DNA of 64,000 nt from positions 62,001-126,000 of the forward strand of contig NZ_BMXA01000004.1 in assembly GCF_014651515.1 (NCBI RefSeq), written 5' to 3'. Made by a program: the position numbers and the translations under genes. Below the pieces are notes generated by a model, which was not told the DNA's origin, made no database searches, and saw only the letters and a program-made list of their open reading frames with translations. Below are positions 17,560 through 27,170 of the stretch, piece after piece. How positions within the stretch are numbered: the stretch's first letter is position 1; the number at the start of each line of letters is the position of its first letter. The DNA comes from Arenicella chitinivorans. Its GTDB lineage: Bacteria > Pseudomonadota > Gammaproteobacteria > Arenicellales > Arenicellaceae.

Positions 17560-20400
17560 TTATTGTGACCCTAAGACCTCCATTTCATAGATTGAATAGC
17601 CCCAGTTATTACCGGCACTTCGAGTGGTGCCGTTCATGCGGACCCAACGATAGTTGCCCGACACATTTAAGGTGTCAGTGCGTGCACCAAATTGCCCACC
17701 GCTGAAACTCGCGATGGTGGTCCACGTTGCGTTATCGTTGGATGCCTGTACGGTATACGCTTCTGCGTTGGCCGCTTCCCAGTGGATTGTTACTTGCGAC
17801 AGATTCGCACTGCCGCCAAGGTCGATCGTCAAGACACCGGGGTCCACATTGTGATTGGACTCCCAACGTGTGCTCGCATCACCATCAACCGCAAACGCCG
17901 CCGATTGCAACTGCGACGATGCCGTTGTTGACTTGTTCAGTGCCACATTCGTCGGTGTTGGACTGTTACCATGTACATAGGTCTGTGGCGCGGTGTCGAT
18001 TACCATATTGCTGACCGCGTCAAAGTAGGTAAACCAGTAGCTGACTTGGTCGCCCGACTGTAACCCAGTCAGATCGTAGGTGTTCACACCGTTGGCTTGC
18101 GTCATGCGCAAATTCTGTTGAGGTCCACCATTCTTATTGTAGTGCACATCTGCCCAGCCGCTGGTATTGACGAAGAACTGTGCCACGCTGCTCGTTTGCG
18201 CGCTGATGCCGTAGTCTTCGCCTTGGCTGACCGGGCAACCAGTGACATCCACGGTGGTACCTGCTGGCGTGTTCGGGCATTGGTCCGCCGCATCATCGAC
18301 ACCATCACCGTCTGAGTCACTTGGCTGTTGTGAGTTCAAGTTGAATTCAATCCAGTTTAGATTCACCGCATCACCCGTAATATCGACACGCACGGTGTAA
18401 GTCCCCGCTTGTGCGATGTTCACCTGACCCAGGTTATGGGTTTCATACACTTGCCAGCCGCCGGTCGAGGTAAATGCGTCGCTGCCGACCACATTGCCGT
18501 TCAAGCTGATTGTGTAGGACGGGCCACTGGCGTTATCGGTTGCGACACGTGCTAACAGATCATAGTCCCCAACGCCGAGTTCCACACTGTATTCCAACCA
18601 CTCACCTGCTGCGGTCCAACCCACGTTGTACGCGCCATTGGTGTCAGTCGTCGCCTCAATATCGACATCGTCGTTACGAGCTTCACCACCCGTGTTTCCG
18701 GCGGTTGTATCGAAATAGGCCACGTAATCCTGTGCTTGAATACGCTTAGTTTGTGGCGTGATCACAACGATCGGGCAACCATTAGCGTCGACTTGCGTAC
18801 CAGGAGCTGTGTTCGGGCAATTGTCATTGTCATCAATCACACCGTCCCCATCACTGTCGGCTGGTGGATTGCCGCCACCTTCGTAGACAATATTGTCGAT
18901 CGCATACTGAAAGGGTGCCGCAGGCAGGTTCGCACCGTCACTTGAGATGGCGAACATGTATTGCAACGACTGGATAGCGACTAGGTCACCGCGTAAATCC
19001 GCAACCGGGATTTCAACCTGGCCCCAGGCACCGTTTCTTACCAGTCCGTACTTAGTTTCAAAGGCCGGGAAGGTGATCCAATTTTCGTTGGTGTAGTTAT
19101 CTGTCACACCAATTCGGAACGAGACATTGGCCGGAATCTGGATATTGAGTTTCAAAACACCTTCGGCAAAGTTACTCATGTCTCGAGGCTGATTGGTCTG
19201 AACCCCACCGCCAAACCAAGTGTTTTGACTGTCGTAGCTCCAAGCAATCACGTTGTCACCTTCAAACGGTGCGATAGACCCTTCGCTGCTGGTTGGATCC
19301 CAGAGGAAGACGCTTGAATCCACACCCGGCTCGAGTTTATTGGTGGTCGGTGTGTTATCCGTAAAAACGCCAAAGGTACCGGTTTCTGGTGTGGTCAAAT
19401 CACCTTGAAACACTTCGCCGTGGCCGTTGTATTTGTAAATACGAATGTAGTCCACCAACATCTTGCCATTGTCTGGTGCCGTCACCTGACCCGCAGTCGC
19501 GGCGCTGGTGAAATTACCGCCAATCGCCATATTCATAATCAAATAAAATGGTGCGCGGAACGGGCCCTCATCAGAAAGCTCGATAGGCTCCTCGTACATA
19601 TCATGCTCGACCCCGTTGTCAATGACGGTAAAACGCAGACTCTCAGGCGTCCAATAGGTACGGTAAGTGACAAAACGATCGTTCAAGGGGACCGTCGATA
19701 CATACGCGTTGTCTGATTGCCAGGCCGTACTCGCAGCGCAGGTCTCATTGCCTGGAACACACGCCTGTTCTTCGTACGAAATTGCGTTGGCACCGGTAAA
19801 GTTGTTGATCGGTGGCGGGTCGGTTCGACCATCGTCGCTTGGATCATCATTGTGCGCATACCACTCAAGCCGAGCTTCGGTGCGATGCCCCATTTCCATC
19901 ATGTCAATCTCACCTTTACGTGGCCAGGGCAGGGTTGACGTACCCAACATCCAAACAGCTGGCCAGTAACCCGTGTCGAGATTCGGAATTTGCATACGGT
20001 ATTCAATCATGCCGTACTGCAGCGCCAGTTTGTTGGCCGAAAGTATCTTGCCGGAAGTAATCGGTCCGCCTGCTGGATGTTTAGCAATCAATTGTACGGC
20101 GGTATTCGTCGCTTGGCCCGGCGAAGGTTGGCCAGAGCTGATTGGCTCAATCGACACATTCGCTGTTTCATACGACTGCAACTCTTGATTGCCCCAACCG
20201 CACAAACCTTGCGCACAGCCGTTACCGACATCCACAGTCCAGACATCGCTGTTTAAGGTATCGAAATTGTCTGCCCAGAGTAATTCTCCGACTTGAGCTT
20301 GCGCAATCGCACTGAGCAGCCCCGAAGCCAGAATAAGAGATGAAGTCGCTACTCGCACAGATGTCTGTGCAGCGCGCGAGCGAGGTGATAGGTACTTCAT
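17560..20400 (-). CDS. Modular secreted laminarinase: GH16 - sandwich module - CBM6 - CBM56 - discoidin
   Basis: A 946-residue secreted endo-beta-1,3-glucanase. The signal peptide ends near 35 (SAIAQAQ). The GH16 domain (~37-330) has the catalytic strand GEIDMMEMGH (E164, D166, E169). Then come an ExoP-like galactose-binding module (~345-510), a type-3 thrombospondin linker, a CBM6-like domain (~535-690, RIQAQDYVAYFDT... and AAGEWLEYSV), a second calcium linker, a CBM56-like domain (~722-800, FVNTSGWADVHYNK) and a discoidin domain (~810-945). CBM6 and CBM56 both fit laminarin/beta-1,3-glucan binding. The start has an AGGAG site 8 nt upstream. It is first in a leftward unit with the di-haem gene. 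Confidence 0.92.
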   Translation of the reverse strand: MKYLSPRSRAAQTSVRVATSSLILASGLLSAIAQAQVGELLWADNFDTLNSDVWTVDVGNGCAQGLCGWGNQELQSYETANVSIEPISSGQPSPGQATNTAVQLIAKHPAGGPITSGKILSANKLALQYGMIEYRMQIPNLDTGYWPAVWMLGTSTLPWPRKGEIDMMEMGHRTEARLEWYAHNDDPSDDGRTDPPPINNFTGANAISYEEQACVPGNETCAASTAWQSDNAYVSTVPLNDRFVTYRTYWTPESLRFTVIDNGVEHDMYEEPIELSDEGPFRAPFYLIMNMAIGGNFTSAATAGQVTAPDNGKMLVDYIRIYKYNGHGEVFQGDLTTPETGTFGVFTDNTPTTNKLEPGVDSSVFLWDPTSSEGSIAPFEGDNVIAWSYDSQNTWFGGGVQTNQPRDMSNFAEGVLKLNIQIPANVSFRIGVTDNYTNENWITFPAFETKYGLVRNGAWGQVEIPVADLRGDLVAIQSLQYMFAISSDGANLPAAPFQYAIDNIVYEGGGNPPADSDGDGVIDDNDNCPNTAPGTQVDANGCPIVVITPQTKRIQAQDYVAYFDTTAGNTGGEARNDDVDIEATTDTNGAYNVGWTAAGEWLEYSVELGVGDYDLLARVATDNASGPSYTISLNGNVVGSDAFTSTGGWQVYETHNLGQVNIAQAGTYTVRVDITGDAVNLNWIEFNLNSQQPSDSDGDGVDDAADQCPNTPAGTTVDVTGCPVSQGEDYGISAQTSSVAQFFVNTSGWADVHYNKNGGPQQNLRMTQANGVNTYDLTGLQSGDQVSYWFTYFDAVSNMVIDTAPQTYVHGNSPTPTNVALNKSTTASSQLQSAAFAVDGDASTRWESNHNVDPGVLTIDLGGSANLSQVTIHWEAANAEAYTVQASNDNATWTTIASFSGGQFGARTDTLNVSGNYRWVRMNGTTRSAGNNWGYSIYEMEVLGSQ

Positions 20401-21038
20401 TGCATTTGCTCCTAATAGTTATTCTTATGTGTTCGGATTTCAGGAAGGCAGCAGATGATCGCTCCGAAGCAGGATACGAAATTACCGAAGATTTTATCTC
20501 CACTACCTTCAATTCAGTGCCTTCTGAGTACTATTTGGCACTGTAATTTGAGTTAAAAATGAAACTCAGCAGATTGAGAACAACCAGCAGTGAGAGCGTA
20601 TAGAAAGAGTCAGCTTACTCCACGGTGATTGCCCATCAGCACGCATACATTACTGTCAGTTATGAATGACAATCGACTAAGTTATGGTAGTTTCAATAAT
20701 TTAGACGCCTTGAATAGCGCTCCAGAGTAGCGAGCTCTCAACACTCGAAGCGCAGATCGTACTCGGCGTAGTTGAACGCAAGCCCTAGATTTAAAGCGCG
20801 ACGAACTGTCTAGATAAAAGAAAATTCAGGCATTTATACAGGCCGATCTAACGTGTTACTGCACAAGTTTGCCAGTTAGTGATGTTGCCCAAAATGAGTA
20901 CAACCGGCTGGGTAATCAACGCAGTGGGACCGCGTAGCGTAATTCGAGGCAGCTGCCATCAGCCCTTCCACGTGTTAGTCTGAAATTAAATTACCCACGT
21001 TTGAATCTTCTCGTTGTTACGAAATGAATCTCACTTTT
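20401..21038. other. 638-bp intergenic region without a recognisable gene
   Basis: It lies between the laminarinase start and the 3' end of the LysR gene. It must contain the promoter of the laminarinase/di-haem unit, but I could not assign -35/-10 boxes. Short frames here show no family resemblance. No convincing repeat or RNA gene is visible. Confidence 0.4.
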
Positions 21039-21947
21039 CTACCCCGACGACTCAATATGGTTGAAACTATATGCCTCGAACTGGTCCCATAAAGTTTGTG
21101 CTACTGGTCCTAATATTTGGTCCTTATTTTTAATCAGGTAATAGTCAAAGGTGACCCGACTCTGTATATCCTCTAAATTGAGCTCTAACAGGGTTCCATT
21201 ATCAAGGCTTTTTTGAATCTGATGCTGAGGTAGCTTGCCCCAGCCCATGCCGCTCTCAATCAACATCTTCTTTGTGGCAAAGTCGTTCACATACCAACAC
21301 CTTTGGCCATCTTGAACACCCCACCTCTTGTCCTTCGAATACTTCCCGGAATCTTGCACAACAATTTGGTATTCATTAAGCAGGTTTGTACTGGTCAGAA
21401 GTTCAGGATGACGGGCCAGTAGCTGCTCAGATGCGACATTAATCAGACAACCTGAACTCAGATAGTGCATTTTGAACTTTGTGTTTTGTATTAGCTCAGT
21501 ACTTACCGGCGACAAACACAGAGTCGCCTGTTTCTCGGAAAGCGCCTCTACAGCACCAGTTAAACGCTCTTGCCTTAACACAATCTGTGTATCTGGGAAT
21601 TGCTTTTGCACATGAGATAAGAGCGGAATGATACCTCGCAAATCATAAGAAGCTTCTGTTGCGAGAGTAATACTGGGTTCATTCCCTGAACTGATATGCC
21701 TAGCCATGTTCTGTAATGACGTGGCTTCATTTAACACTCGTAACGCATGTTGATACAGAATTCGCCCAGATTGCGTCAGTTCTAGCCGATACCCGGAACG
21801 ACTAAACAGTGTCACCCCTAGCCCTATTTCTAACTGCTTGATGCTCTGACTTATTGCTGGCTGTGTTTTGTGTAAACGATCACTGGCGCCACGTAGCGAC
21901 CCCAGTTCAGCAACGGATTGGAACATCAACAATTGATCAAGCTTCAT
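21039..21947 (-). CDS. LysR-family transcriptional regulator
   Basis: A 302-residue LysR regulator. The N-terminal winged helix-turn-helix (~1-60; SDRLHKTQPAISQSIKQLE) is followed by a substrate-binding domain of periplasmic-binding-protein fold (~90-290). It is transcribed divergently from the DoxX-like gene at 22074 with a 126-bp AT-rich gap, the usual layout for LysR proteins that control the neighbour and themselves. Inducer unknown. Confidence 0.92.
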   Translation of the reverse strand: MKLDQLLMFQSVAELGSLRGASDRLHKTQPAISQSIKQLEIGLGVTLFSRSGYRLELTQSGRILYQHALRVLNEATSLQNMARHISSGNEPSITLATEASYDLRGIIPLLSHVQKQFPDTQIVLRQERLTGAVEALSEKQATLCLSPVSTELIQNTKFKMHYLSSGCLINVASEQLLARHPELLTSTNLLNEYQIVVQDSGKYSKDKRWGVQDGQRCWYVNDFATKKMLIESGMGWGKLPQHQIQKSLDNGTLLELNLEDIQSRVTFDYYLIKNKDQILGPVAQTLWDQFEAYSFNHIESSG

Positions 21948-22073
21948 AAATACCCCAACAAATAAAGAAAATGTTTATGTCATAAATAAAAACATTCAAT
22001 ATTATTTATATTATCACCAGATTAGTATGCATTTTCACTAGCATTATAGTTTTTAGGATCAACCGGAGAGAAT

Positions 22074-22439
22074 ATGAGTAAGTTCAAAACAATACTGGTG
22101 TGGCTATGCCTTGGGTTGGCTAGTCTGGCTTTTGCAGCAGCAGGGGCAGCCAAGCTGGCTGGTATCGAAATGGTCCATGCGTCTTTTGCCGAAATGGGGC
22201 TACCAATTTGGTTTGGTTACTTCATCGGTGCCTCTGAACTGGCAGGCGCTGTCGGTTTGTGGTTGCGCCGCACCAGCCGATATGCAAGCGCTGGTTTGTT
22301 TATCATTATGCTGGGCGCTACCTACTTTCACATAGTTTACGAATCATTTCCCAAGGCTATCCCAGCCATCGTTCTCGCAGGTCTGATGGTAGTTGTCTTC
22401 CTAACTCGCAAGACAAACTCAAATGACGACGCTCAGTAG
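22074..22439 (+). CDS. DoxX-like integral membrane protein
   Basis: A 121-residue membrane protein with four hydrophobic segments (WLCLGLASLAFAAAG, FGYFIGASELAGAVGLW, AGLFIIMLGATYF, AIVLAGLMVVVFL). The FAAAGAAKLAG and GASELAGAVGL motifs are typical of DoxX-like proteins, associated elsewhere with oxidative stress or thiol metabolism. It is probably controlled by the divergent LysR gene. An AACCGGAGAG ribosome site precedes the ATG. Confidence 0.85.
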   Translation: MSKFKTILVWLCLGLASLAFAAAGAAKLAGIEMVHASFAEMGLPIWFGYFIGASELAGAVGLWLRRTSRYASAGLFIIMLGATYFHIVYESFPKAIPAIVLAGLMVVVFLTRKTNSNDDAQ

Positions 22440-22456
22440 CCTCAGTTACTACTGAG
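22432..22456 (+). terminator. Weak hairpin over the DoxX stop codon
   Basis: Eight-bp arms (22432-22439 and 22449-22456) with a 9-nt loop overlap the TAG at 22437-22439. No T run follows, so a terminator role is only tentative. Confidence 0.35.
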
Positions 22457-22833
22457 TTAATGCCCGCAGTATACCTTTCCGATGGTGGCGAACCGTTGCA
22501 ACTCAAGGGGAAGCATAATCATGCAGAGCTGACTGATTTATTAAAATCACTGGTTACCATATTATCCACACCCGGCTTTCCCGCACTCGCTGTGCAAACT
22601 AATAGAATATGTAAGCGGTGCTACCGTTAAGAAGCAAAACACCGCGACATCCCTAATATGATATTTTCGGCCTACTTTGTTTATGGAATCTTTATCACTA
22701 ATGAGCCAGGATGGAAATGCCGCGGTAATTGGAAAATCAACCACAACGACGATAGTTTGGTTTGCCAATAAGTAGCTTAGAGGCTAAACAATAGCCTCTT
22801 AGGGCCAGTCCAACTTAAAACGCGGTGGTTAAA
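22457..22833. other. Intergenic region, no gene recognised
   Basis: This stretch lies between the DoxX gene and the tRNA-derived repeats. One leftward frame of 68 codons (22562-22768) has no family resemblance and an implausible composition. No RNA gene or promoter could be assigned. Confidence 0.4.
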
Positions 22834-23154
22834 TTTTCTCTGCTGGGCCCACCTGGACTCGCACCAGGGACCAATGCCCGTTGTTATCAAGAGATGAGTC
22901 CACTGCGAACGGCGGTGCTGGACAGGAAGGTAACAGTGTCTTTTCTCTGGTGGGCCCACCTGGACTCGAACCAGGGACCAATGCCCGTTGTTATCAAGAG
23001 ATGAGTCCACTGCGAACAGCGGTGCTGGACAGGAAGGTAACAGTGTCTTTTCTCTGGTGGGCCCACCTGGACTCGCACCAGGGACCAATGCCCGTTGTTA
23101 TCAAGAGATGAGTCCACTGCGAACAGCGGTGCTGGACAGGAAGGTAACAGTGTC
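22834..23154 (-). repeat. Three tandem 107-bp repeats derived from the adjacent CAU tRNA gene
   Basis: Copies begin at 22834, 22941 and 23048 (plus-strand coordinates), each exactly 107 bp, and the intact tRNA begins the same pattern at 23155. Read leftward (the direction of rpoD and the tRNA), each unit carries the trailer GAGAAAAGACACTG, a unique spacer, and a GCAGTGGACTCAT block matching the tRNA anticodon arm. An 18-nt substitution in the anticodon loop follows, then the complete tRNA 3' part (T-arm, acceptor strand, CCA). The 5' acceptor strand and D-arm are missing, so the units cannot fold as tRNAs. Copies differ at few positions: copies 1 and 3 have a changed T-loop base. In kind this resembles the tRNA-3'-end repeats downstream of E. 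coli tyrT. Confidence 0.9.
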
Positions 23155-23161
23155 TTTTCTC

Positions 23162-23238
23162 TGGTGGGCCCACCTGGACTCGAACCAGGGACCAATGGAT
23201 TATGAGTCCACTGCTCTAACCAACTGAGCTATAGGCCC
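23162..23238 (-). tRNA. ileX: tRNA with CAU anticodon, probably tRNA-Ile2 (lysidine-modified)
   Basis: A 77-nt cloverleaf with encoded CCA. The acceptor is GGGCCUA/UGGGCCC, the D-arm GCUC...GAGC, the anticodon stem GUGGA/UCCAU with loop CUCAUAA, and the T-arm CCUGG/CCAGG with loop UUCGAGU. The CAU anticodon fits elongator Met or Ile2. C4-G69 and C5-G68 match the acceptor pairs that TilS uses to recognise E. coli tRNA-Ile2, and in E. coli the Ile2 gene ileX lies close downstream of rpoD, as here. I therefore favour Ile2. Leader (23241-23252) and trailer (23151-23161) are complementary and could extend the acceptor stem in the precursor. Confidence 0.8.
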
Positions 23239-23243
23239 CAGAG

Positions 23244-23272
23244 AAAAAGACACGCTCCTCGAGCGAGGAGCG
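23244..23272 (-). terminator. rho-independent terminator of rpoD, abutting the tRNA
   Basis: A 9-bp perfect GC-rich stem (23253-23261 with 23264-23272) is followed leftward by a U-tract (A5 at 23244-23248 on the plus strand). It lies just after the rpoD stop and only six bases before the tRNA 5' end, so the tRNA either depends on read-through or has a promoter overlapping this hairpin. Confidence 0.8.
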
Positions 23273-23285
23273 CAATGATACAAAA

Positions 23286-25148
23286 TTAGTTTTGTTCGAG
23301 GAAGCTTTTTAAGTGTTCAGAGCGACTTGGATGACGCAATTTGCGTAGCGCCTTGGCTTCAATTTGACGAATCCGTTCACGTGTCACGTCGAACTGTTTA
23401 CCGACTTCTTCCAGCGTGTGGTCGGTATTCATACCAATACCGAAACGCATGCGCAGTACTTTGGCTTCGCGCGGTGTCAGACTTTCGAGAATTTCAGAGG
23501 TAGCGAACAACAAACCCGAAGTGGTGGCGGCTTCCATTGGCGCTTCGACGTTTTTATCTTCGATAAAATCACCCAGATTCGAATCTTCGTCGTCACCAAT
23601 CGGGGTTTCCATGGAAATCGGCTCTTTGGCAATCTTGAGCACTTTGCGGATTTTGTCTTCCGGCATTTCCATTTTTTCCGCCAATTCTTCTGGCAATGCT
23701 TCACGACCTTTCTCTTGCAAAATCTGTCGCGAAATTCGATTCAGCTTGTTGATCGTTTCGATCATGTGCACTGGAATTCGAATCGTGCGCGCTTGGTCTG
23801 CAATAGAGCGCGTGATGGCTTGACGAATCCACCATGTAGCATAGGTCGAGAACTTGTAACCACGACGGTATTCAAATTTATCAACCGCTTTCATCAAACC
23901 AATGTTGCCCTCCTGAATCAGATCGAGGAATTGCAGACCACGGTTAGTGTATTTCTTGGCAATCGAGATGACTAAACGTAAGTTGGCCTCAACCATCTCT
24001 TTCTTAGCGCGACGTGCTTTCGCCTCGCCAATCGACATACGACGATTGATATCCTTGATTTCTTCGATGGGCACACCCAAGGTATCTACAATCCGCATCA
24101 ACTTGGTTTGTGACATCACAATCATGGCCTGATTGTCTTCGATCTCGTCTTTCTTTTTGGCCGCCGCTAACAGCTTGTCGTAGAGCTTCTCATCGGTTTC
24201 GTTGCCCACAAATATCTCGATGAATTCTTTTCGCGAGATACCCGCTTCAGCAACCGCGATATCCATGATGGTTTTCTCAAAACCACGAATCACTTCCACT
24301 TGTTCACGAATCATCTCCCAAAGGTTTTCGATAACCTTGGGTACGAATTTGATCTCCATTAGGCCTTCAATCAGCTCGGCCTGCACTTTTCGTGCCTGCT
24401 TGCTGTCGTAGCCGTGGCTTTCAAGTGCTTTGGCATGACGTGCGTGTTGTTTACGCATCAAGGTGAAACGTTCGACGGCCTCGTCCATATCTGGACCGGT
24501 ATCCACCGCCTTTTCAGAACTATCATCGTCCTCGTCATCATCGGCGTCATCACTCTCGCCGTCATCACTGTCGTCTTTGTTGTTCTGCGCAGCAGAACCA
24601 GACTGTACAGGATTCGGATCGATCTCGGCATTTGGGTCGATGAACGCCACCAGCAGATCGGTTAAACGCATTTCTTCTTTTTCGATTGCATCAAACGCAT
24701 TCAGGATCGATTGAATCGCAGACGGACAGGCCGCCATCGCTTCAGTCGATTGACGGATACCGTCTTCAATGCGTTGCGCCAGATTGATCTCATCGGCGCG
24801 CGTCAGCAGATCAACCGTACCCATTTCACGCATGTACATGCGCACTGGGTCAGTCGTACGGCCAAACTCACTTTCAACCGCGGTTGCTAATACAGCATCC
24901 GTGTTGTCATCGTCTTCTTCTGCTTCCTTATCCGCCGCTGCTTTGTGCAATAAAGTGTCGGCATCTGGCACGCTGTCGAAGACATCAATCCCCATGTCGT
25001 TGATCATGTTAACTACCGACTCAATCTGATCGGTGTCATTCATGTCTTCTGGAAGATGGTCGTTGATTTCTCGATAAGTCAGGAAACCCTGCTCCTTACC
25101 TTTGAGAATTAGACGTTTGAGTTCGGTTTTTTTGCTACTCGAATCCAT
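23286..25148 (-). CDS. rpoD: RNA polymerase primary sigma factor RpoD (sigma70)
   Basis: A 620-residue housekeeping sigma factor. Region 1.1 is N-terminal (~1-80). An acidic Asp/Glu-rich non-conserved segment spans ~175-215. Region 2 carries [30 protein letters not shown]-type core and -10 recognition sequence, and region 4 ends in the helix-turn-helix around [19 protein letters not shown] that reads the -35 box. Length and order are standard for gammaproteobacteria. It follows dnaG across 192 bp, as in the classic rpsU-dnaG-rpoD operon. Confidence 0.99.
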   Translation of the reverse strand: MDSSSKKTELKRLILKGKEQGFLTYREINDHLPEDMNDTDQIESVVNMINDMGIDVFDSVPDADTLLHKAAADKEAEEDDDNTDAVLATAVESEFGRTTDPVRMYMREMGTVDLLTRADEINLAQRIEDGIRQSTEAMAACPSAIQSILNAFDAIEKEEMRLTDLLVAFIDPNAEIDPNPVQSGSAAQNNKDDSDDGESDDADDDEDDDSSEKAVDTGPDMDEAVERFTLMRKQHARHAKALESHGYDSKQARKVQAELIEGLMEIKFVPKVIENLWEMIREQVEVIRGFEKTIMDIAVAEAGISRKEFIEIFVGNETDEKLYDKLLAAAKKKDEIEDNQAMIVMSQTKLMRIVDTLGVPIEEIKDINRRMSIGEAKARRAKKEMVEANLRLVISIAKKYTNRGLQFLDLIQEGNIGLMKAVDKFEYRRGYKFSTYATWWIRQAITRSIADQARTIRIPVHMIETINKLNRISRQILQEKGREALPEELAEKMEMPEDKIRKVLKIAKEPISMETPIGDDEDSNLGDFIEDKNVEAPMEAATTSGLLFATSEILESLTPREAKVLRMRFGIGMNTDHTLEEVGKQFDVTRERIRQIEAKALRKLRHPSRSEHLKSFLEQN

Positions 25149-25340
25149 TAATGGAACCTCATATCAGCCCCTGCACCGTTCGAACGGAACAGCACATACA
25201 GCCAAATCGTGTAATGGGTTTTAAATCAGGTTAACGCTTAATTTTATAACATATATCATGAAAATTCGCGTTTTTTACAGTGAAACTCGTGTTGTTTGGC
25301 CTTTTTAAATAGGGACTTAGTCACGAATTATCAAGTACCA

Positions 25341-27170
25341 TCACGATTTTAGGCTGTTTAAATAAAATTCGGTGAGTTGTTGCTTTCTGGCGTGCTCGGT
25401 CTCACTCAGTTCCGTAACCTTGGCTTTCTTGATTAAGGCTTCTAACTCGCCGTTAATTTGCTCCGGCTGCGATCGATTAAAATCCTCAATAATTCGTTGA
25501 TTATTCATTCGAATCAGGTGCCGCGCTTCGTCGTCATCCAGTGACTCCTTATTATTGTGCGCATGGTTTGCAAGCGCCATCAGCGTATCGAAATAACTGG
25601 CTTGACGATAACGTTCAAGCAAGATTGCGGTCGTCGGTTTGTCAGTGGCAGCGCACACCGCATGAAGCTCCTGAATCGTGCCAATACCACGTACTTGCGT
25701 TTCAGGGATTGCATTCAACACCGTGAATTCCTCATAAAACTGTGGATACTGCAGAATCAACGACAACGCACGTCGGATCGGTGTGATGTATGTGTGCTGT
25801 TTACTGTGCGCCTGTGGCTTAGCCTGGCGTCGTGTCGAACCAACAGGTGGCGCAGAAGCCGCTTTGGCCGGCAACAGATCCGCTTCACTGACCTGAGTAA
25901 TTAGAGACAACCGATCGACCAGTAGTTTCTTCAACACACCACCCGGTAGCTTTTCCAGCAGGGGACGCGCCAGCTTACTCAGTTTAGCGCGTCCATCAAG
26001 CCGGTTTACATCTGCTTGCGATTTTAATGTGTCTATCAAAAAATCCGGCAATGGCATGGCATCGCGCACTAACGCTTCAAAAGCCTCTTTGCCCACTTTT
26101 TTCACCATGGTGTCCGGATCTTCGCCATCAGGTAGAAATAAAAAGCTCATCTGATAGCCGTCTTGCAGCAACGGAAGACTGGTTTCTAATGCCTTCCAGG
26201 CTGCGGCTCGACCAGCTCGGTCACCGTCAAAACTGAAGGTGATGTTTTGTGTATGTCGAAACAAGCGCTGCAAATGCATGCTGCTGGTGGCGGTACCCAA
26301 AGTGGCGACTGCGTTGTCGATCCCGGCCTGCGCTAACGCCACCACATCCATATAGCCCTCAACCACTAGCACGCCGTCTGCGTCCTTGATACCCGCTCGC
26401 GCGCCATGCAAGTTATACAATTCCGAGCCTTTGTGAAAAATTGGCGTTTCCGGTGAGTTCAGGTATTTCGGGTTGCCTGCTTGTTCGTCGGCCTTATTCA
26501 GCACGCGACCGCCAAAGCCCACCACTCGGCCTCGATGATCATGAATTGGGAACATTATGCGATGACGGAAACGATCATAGACGCGTTTTTTGTCGTTTTC
26601 AGTCAACATGCCAGTATCAAGCAAGGCTTTTTGTGCTGACGTCGTGGCGCCATGCGTCGACATTAAATTGTCCCAACCAGGCGGCGCAAAACCAAGACCA
26701 AAACGCTTGGCAATCTGACCGCTTATTCCGCGTTGCTTTAGGTAGTCAATCGCCTGTTGCTTGTGAGTGTGTGCGCGCAATTGCTGCTGATAGAACTCAT
26801 TGACGGTATCCATCAACTGGTACAGATCAATGCCCTGGCTAACCTTCGGTTTAGGCGTATGACCTTGCGACTCCTCAGGAATTTCCATACCCGCCAACGA
26901 CGCTAACTTTTCGATCGCCTCGCGGAATTCCATGTGGTCGTATTCCATCAAAAAGCCAATCGCGGTGCCGTTCGCCCCACAACCAAAACAGTGATAAAAC
27001 TGCTTAGCCGGCGAGACGGTAAACGATGGCGTTTTTTCGTTATGGAAGGGGCAACAGGCCTTGTAATTGGCACCGGCTTTTTTCAACGGAACGTATCCGT
27101 CGATCAGGTCGACCACATCCACGCGGTTTAGTAACTGATCAATAAAATGTTGAGGGATACGTCCGGCCAT
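25341..27170 (-). CDS. dnaG: DNA primase DnaG
   Basis: A 609-residue primase making RNA primers for replication. The N-terminal zinc-binding domain (residues ~38-65: CCPFHNEKTPSF then CFGCG), the catalytic core with the Toprim motif (VVEGYMDVVALAQ, and the acidic SFDGDRAGRAA region), and a C-terminal helical domain for DnaB contact are all visible. In most gammaproteobacteria rpsU and yqeY lie directly upstream; here they are displaced by about 2.9 kb of unrelated, oppositely oriented DNA. dnaG must therefore have its own promoter in 27171-27384. Confidence 0.99.
   Translation of the reverse strand: MAGRIPQHFIDQLLNRVDVVDLIDGYVPLKKAGANYKACCPFHNEKTPSFTVSPAKQFYHCFGCGANGTAIGFLMEYDHMEFREAIEKLASLAGMEIPEESQGHTPKPKVSQGIDLYQLMDTVNEFYQQQLRAHTHKQQAIDYLKQRGISGQIAKRFGLGFAPPGWDNLMSTHGATTSAQKALLDTGMLTENDKKRVYDRFRHRIMFPIHDHRGRVVGFGGRVLNKADEQAGNPKYLNSPETPIFHKGSELYNLHGARAGIKDADGVLVVEGYMDVVALAQAGIDNAVATLGTATSSMHLQRLFRHTQNITFSFDGDRAGRAAAWKALETSLPLLQDGYQMSFLFLPDGEDPDTMVKKVGKEAFEALVRDAMPLPDFLIDTLKSQADVNRLDGRAKLSKLARPLLEKLPGGVLKKLLVDRLSLITQVSEADLLPAKAASAPPVGSTRRQAKPQAHSKQHTYITPIRRALSLILQYPQFYEEFTVLNAIPETQVRGIGTIQELHAVCAATDKPTTAILLERYRQASYFDTLMALANHAHNNKESLDDDEARHLIRMNNQRIIEDFNRSQPEQINGELEALIKKAKVTELSETEHARKQQLTEFYLNSLKS

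Noticed and set aside
22562-22768. Leftward 68-codon frame
   Set aside because: No family resemblance, odd composition and no ribosome site; treated as non-coding.
22834-23154. Tandem repeats considered as a CRISPR array
   Set aside because: The 107-bp units have no short-repeat/unique-spacer pattern, and no cas genes are present; the units match the adjacent tRNA.
22777-23227. Several overlapping frames of 74-103 codons on both strands, with internally repetitive translations
   Set aside because: They are translations of the 107-bp tRNA-derived repeats and the tRNA itself; the period is not coding-driven and no family likeness exists.
22834-23238. tRNA 3'-end copies considered as att sites of an integrative element
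   Set aside because: Copies are head-to-tail at 107 bp with no integrase or cargo between them, unlike attL/attR of an island.
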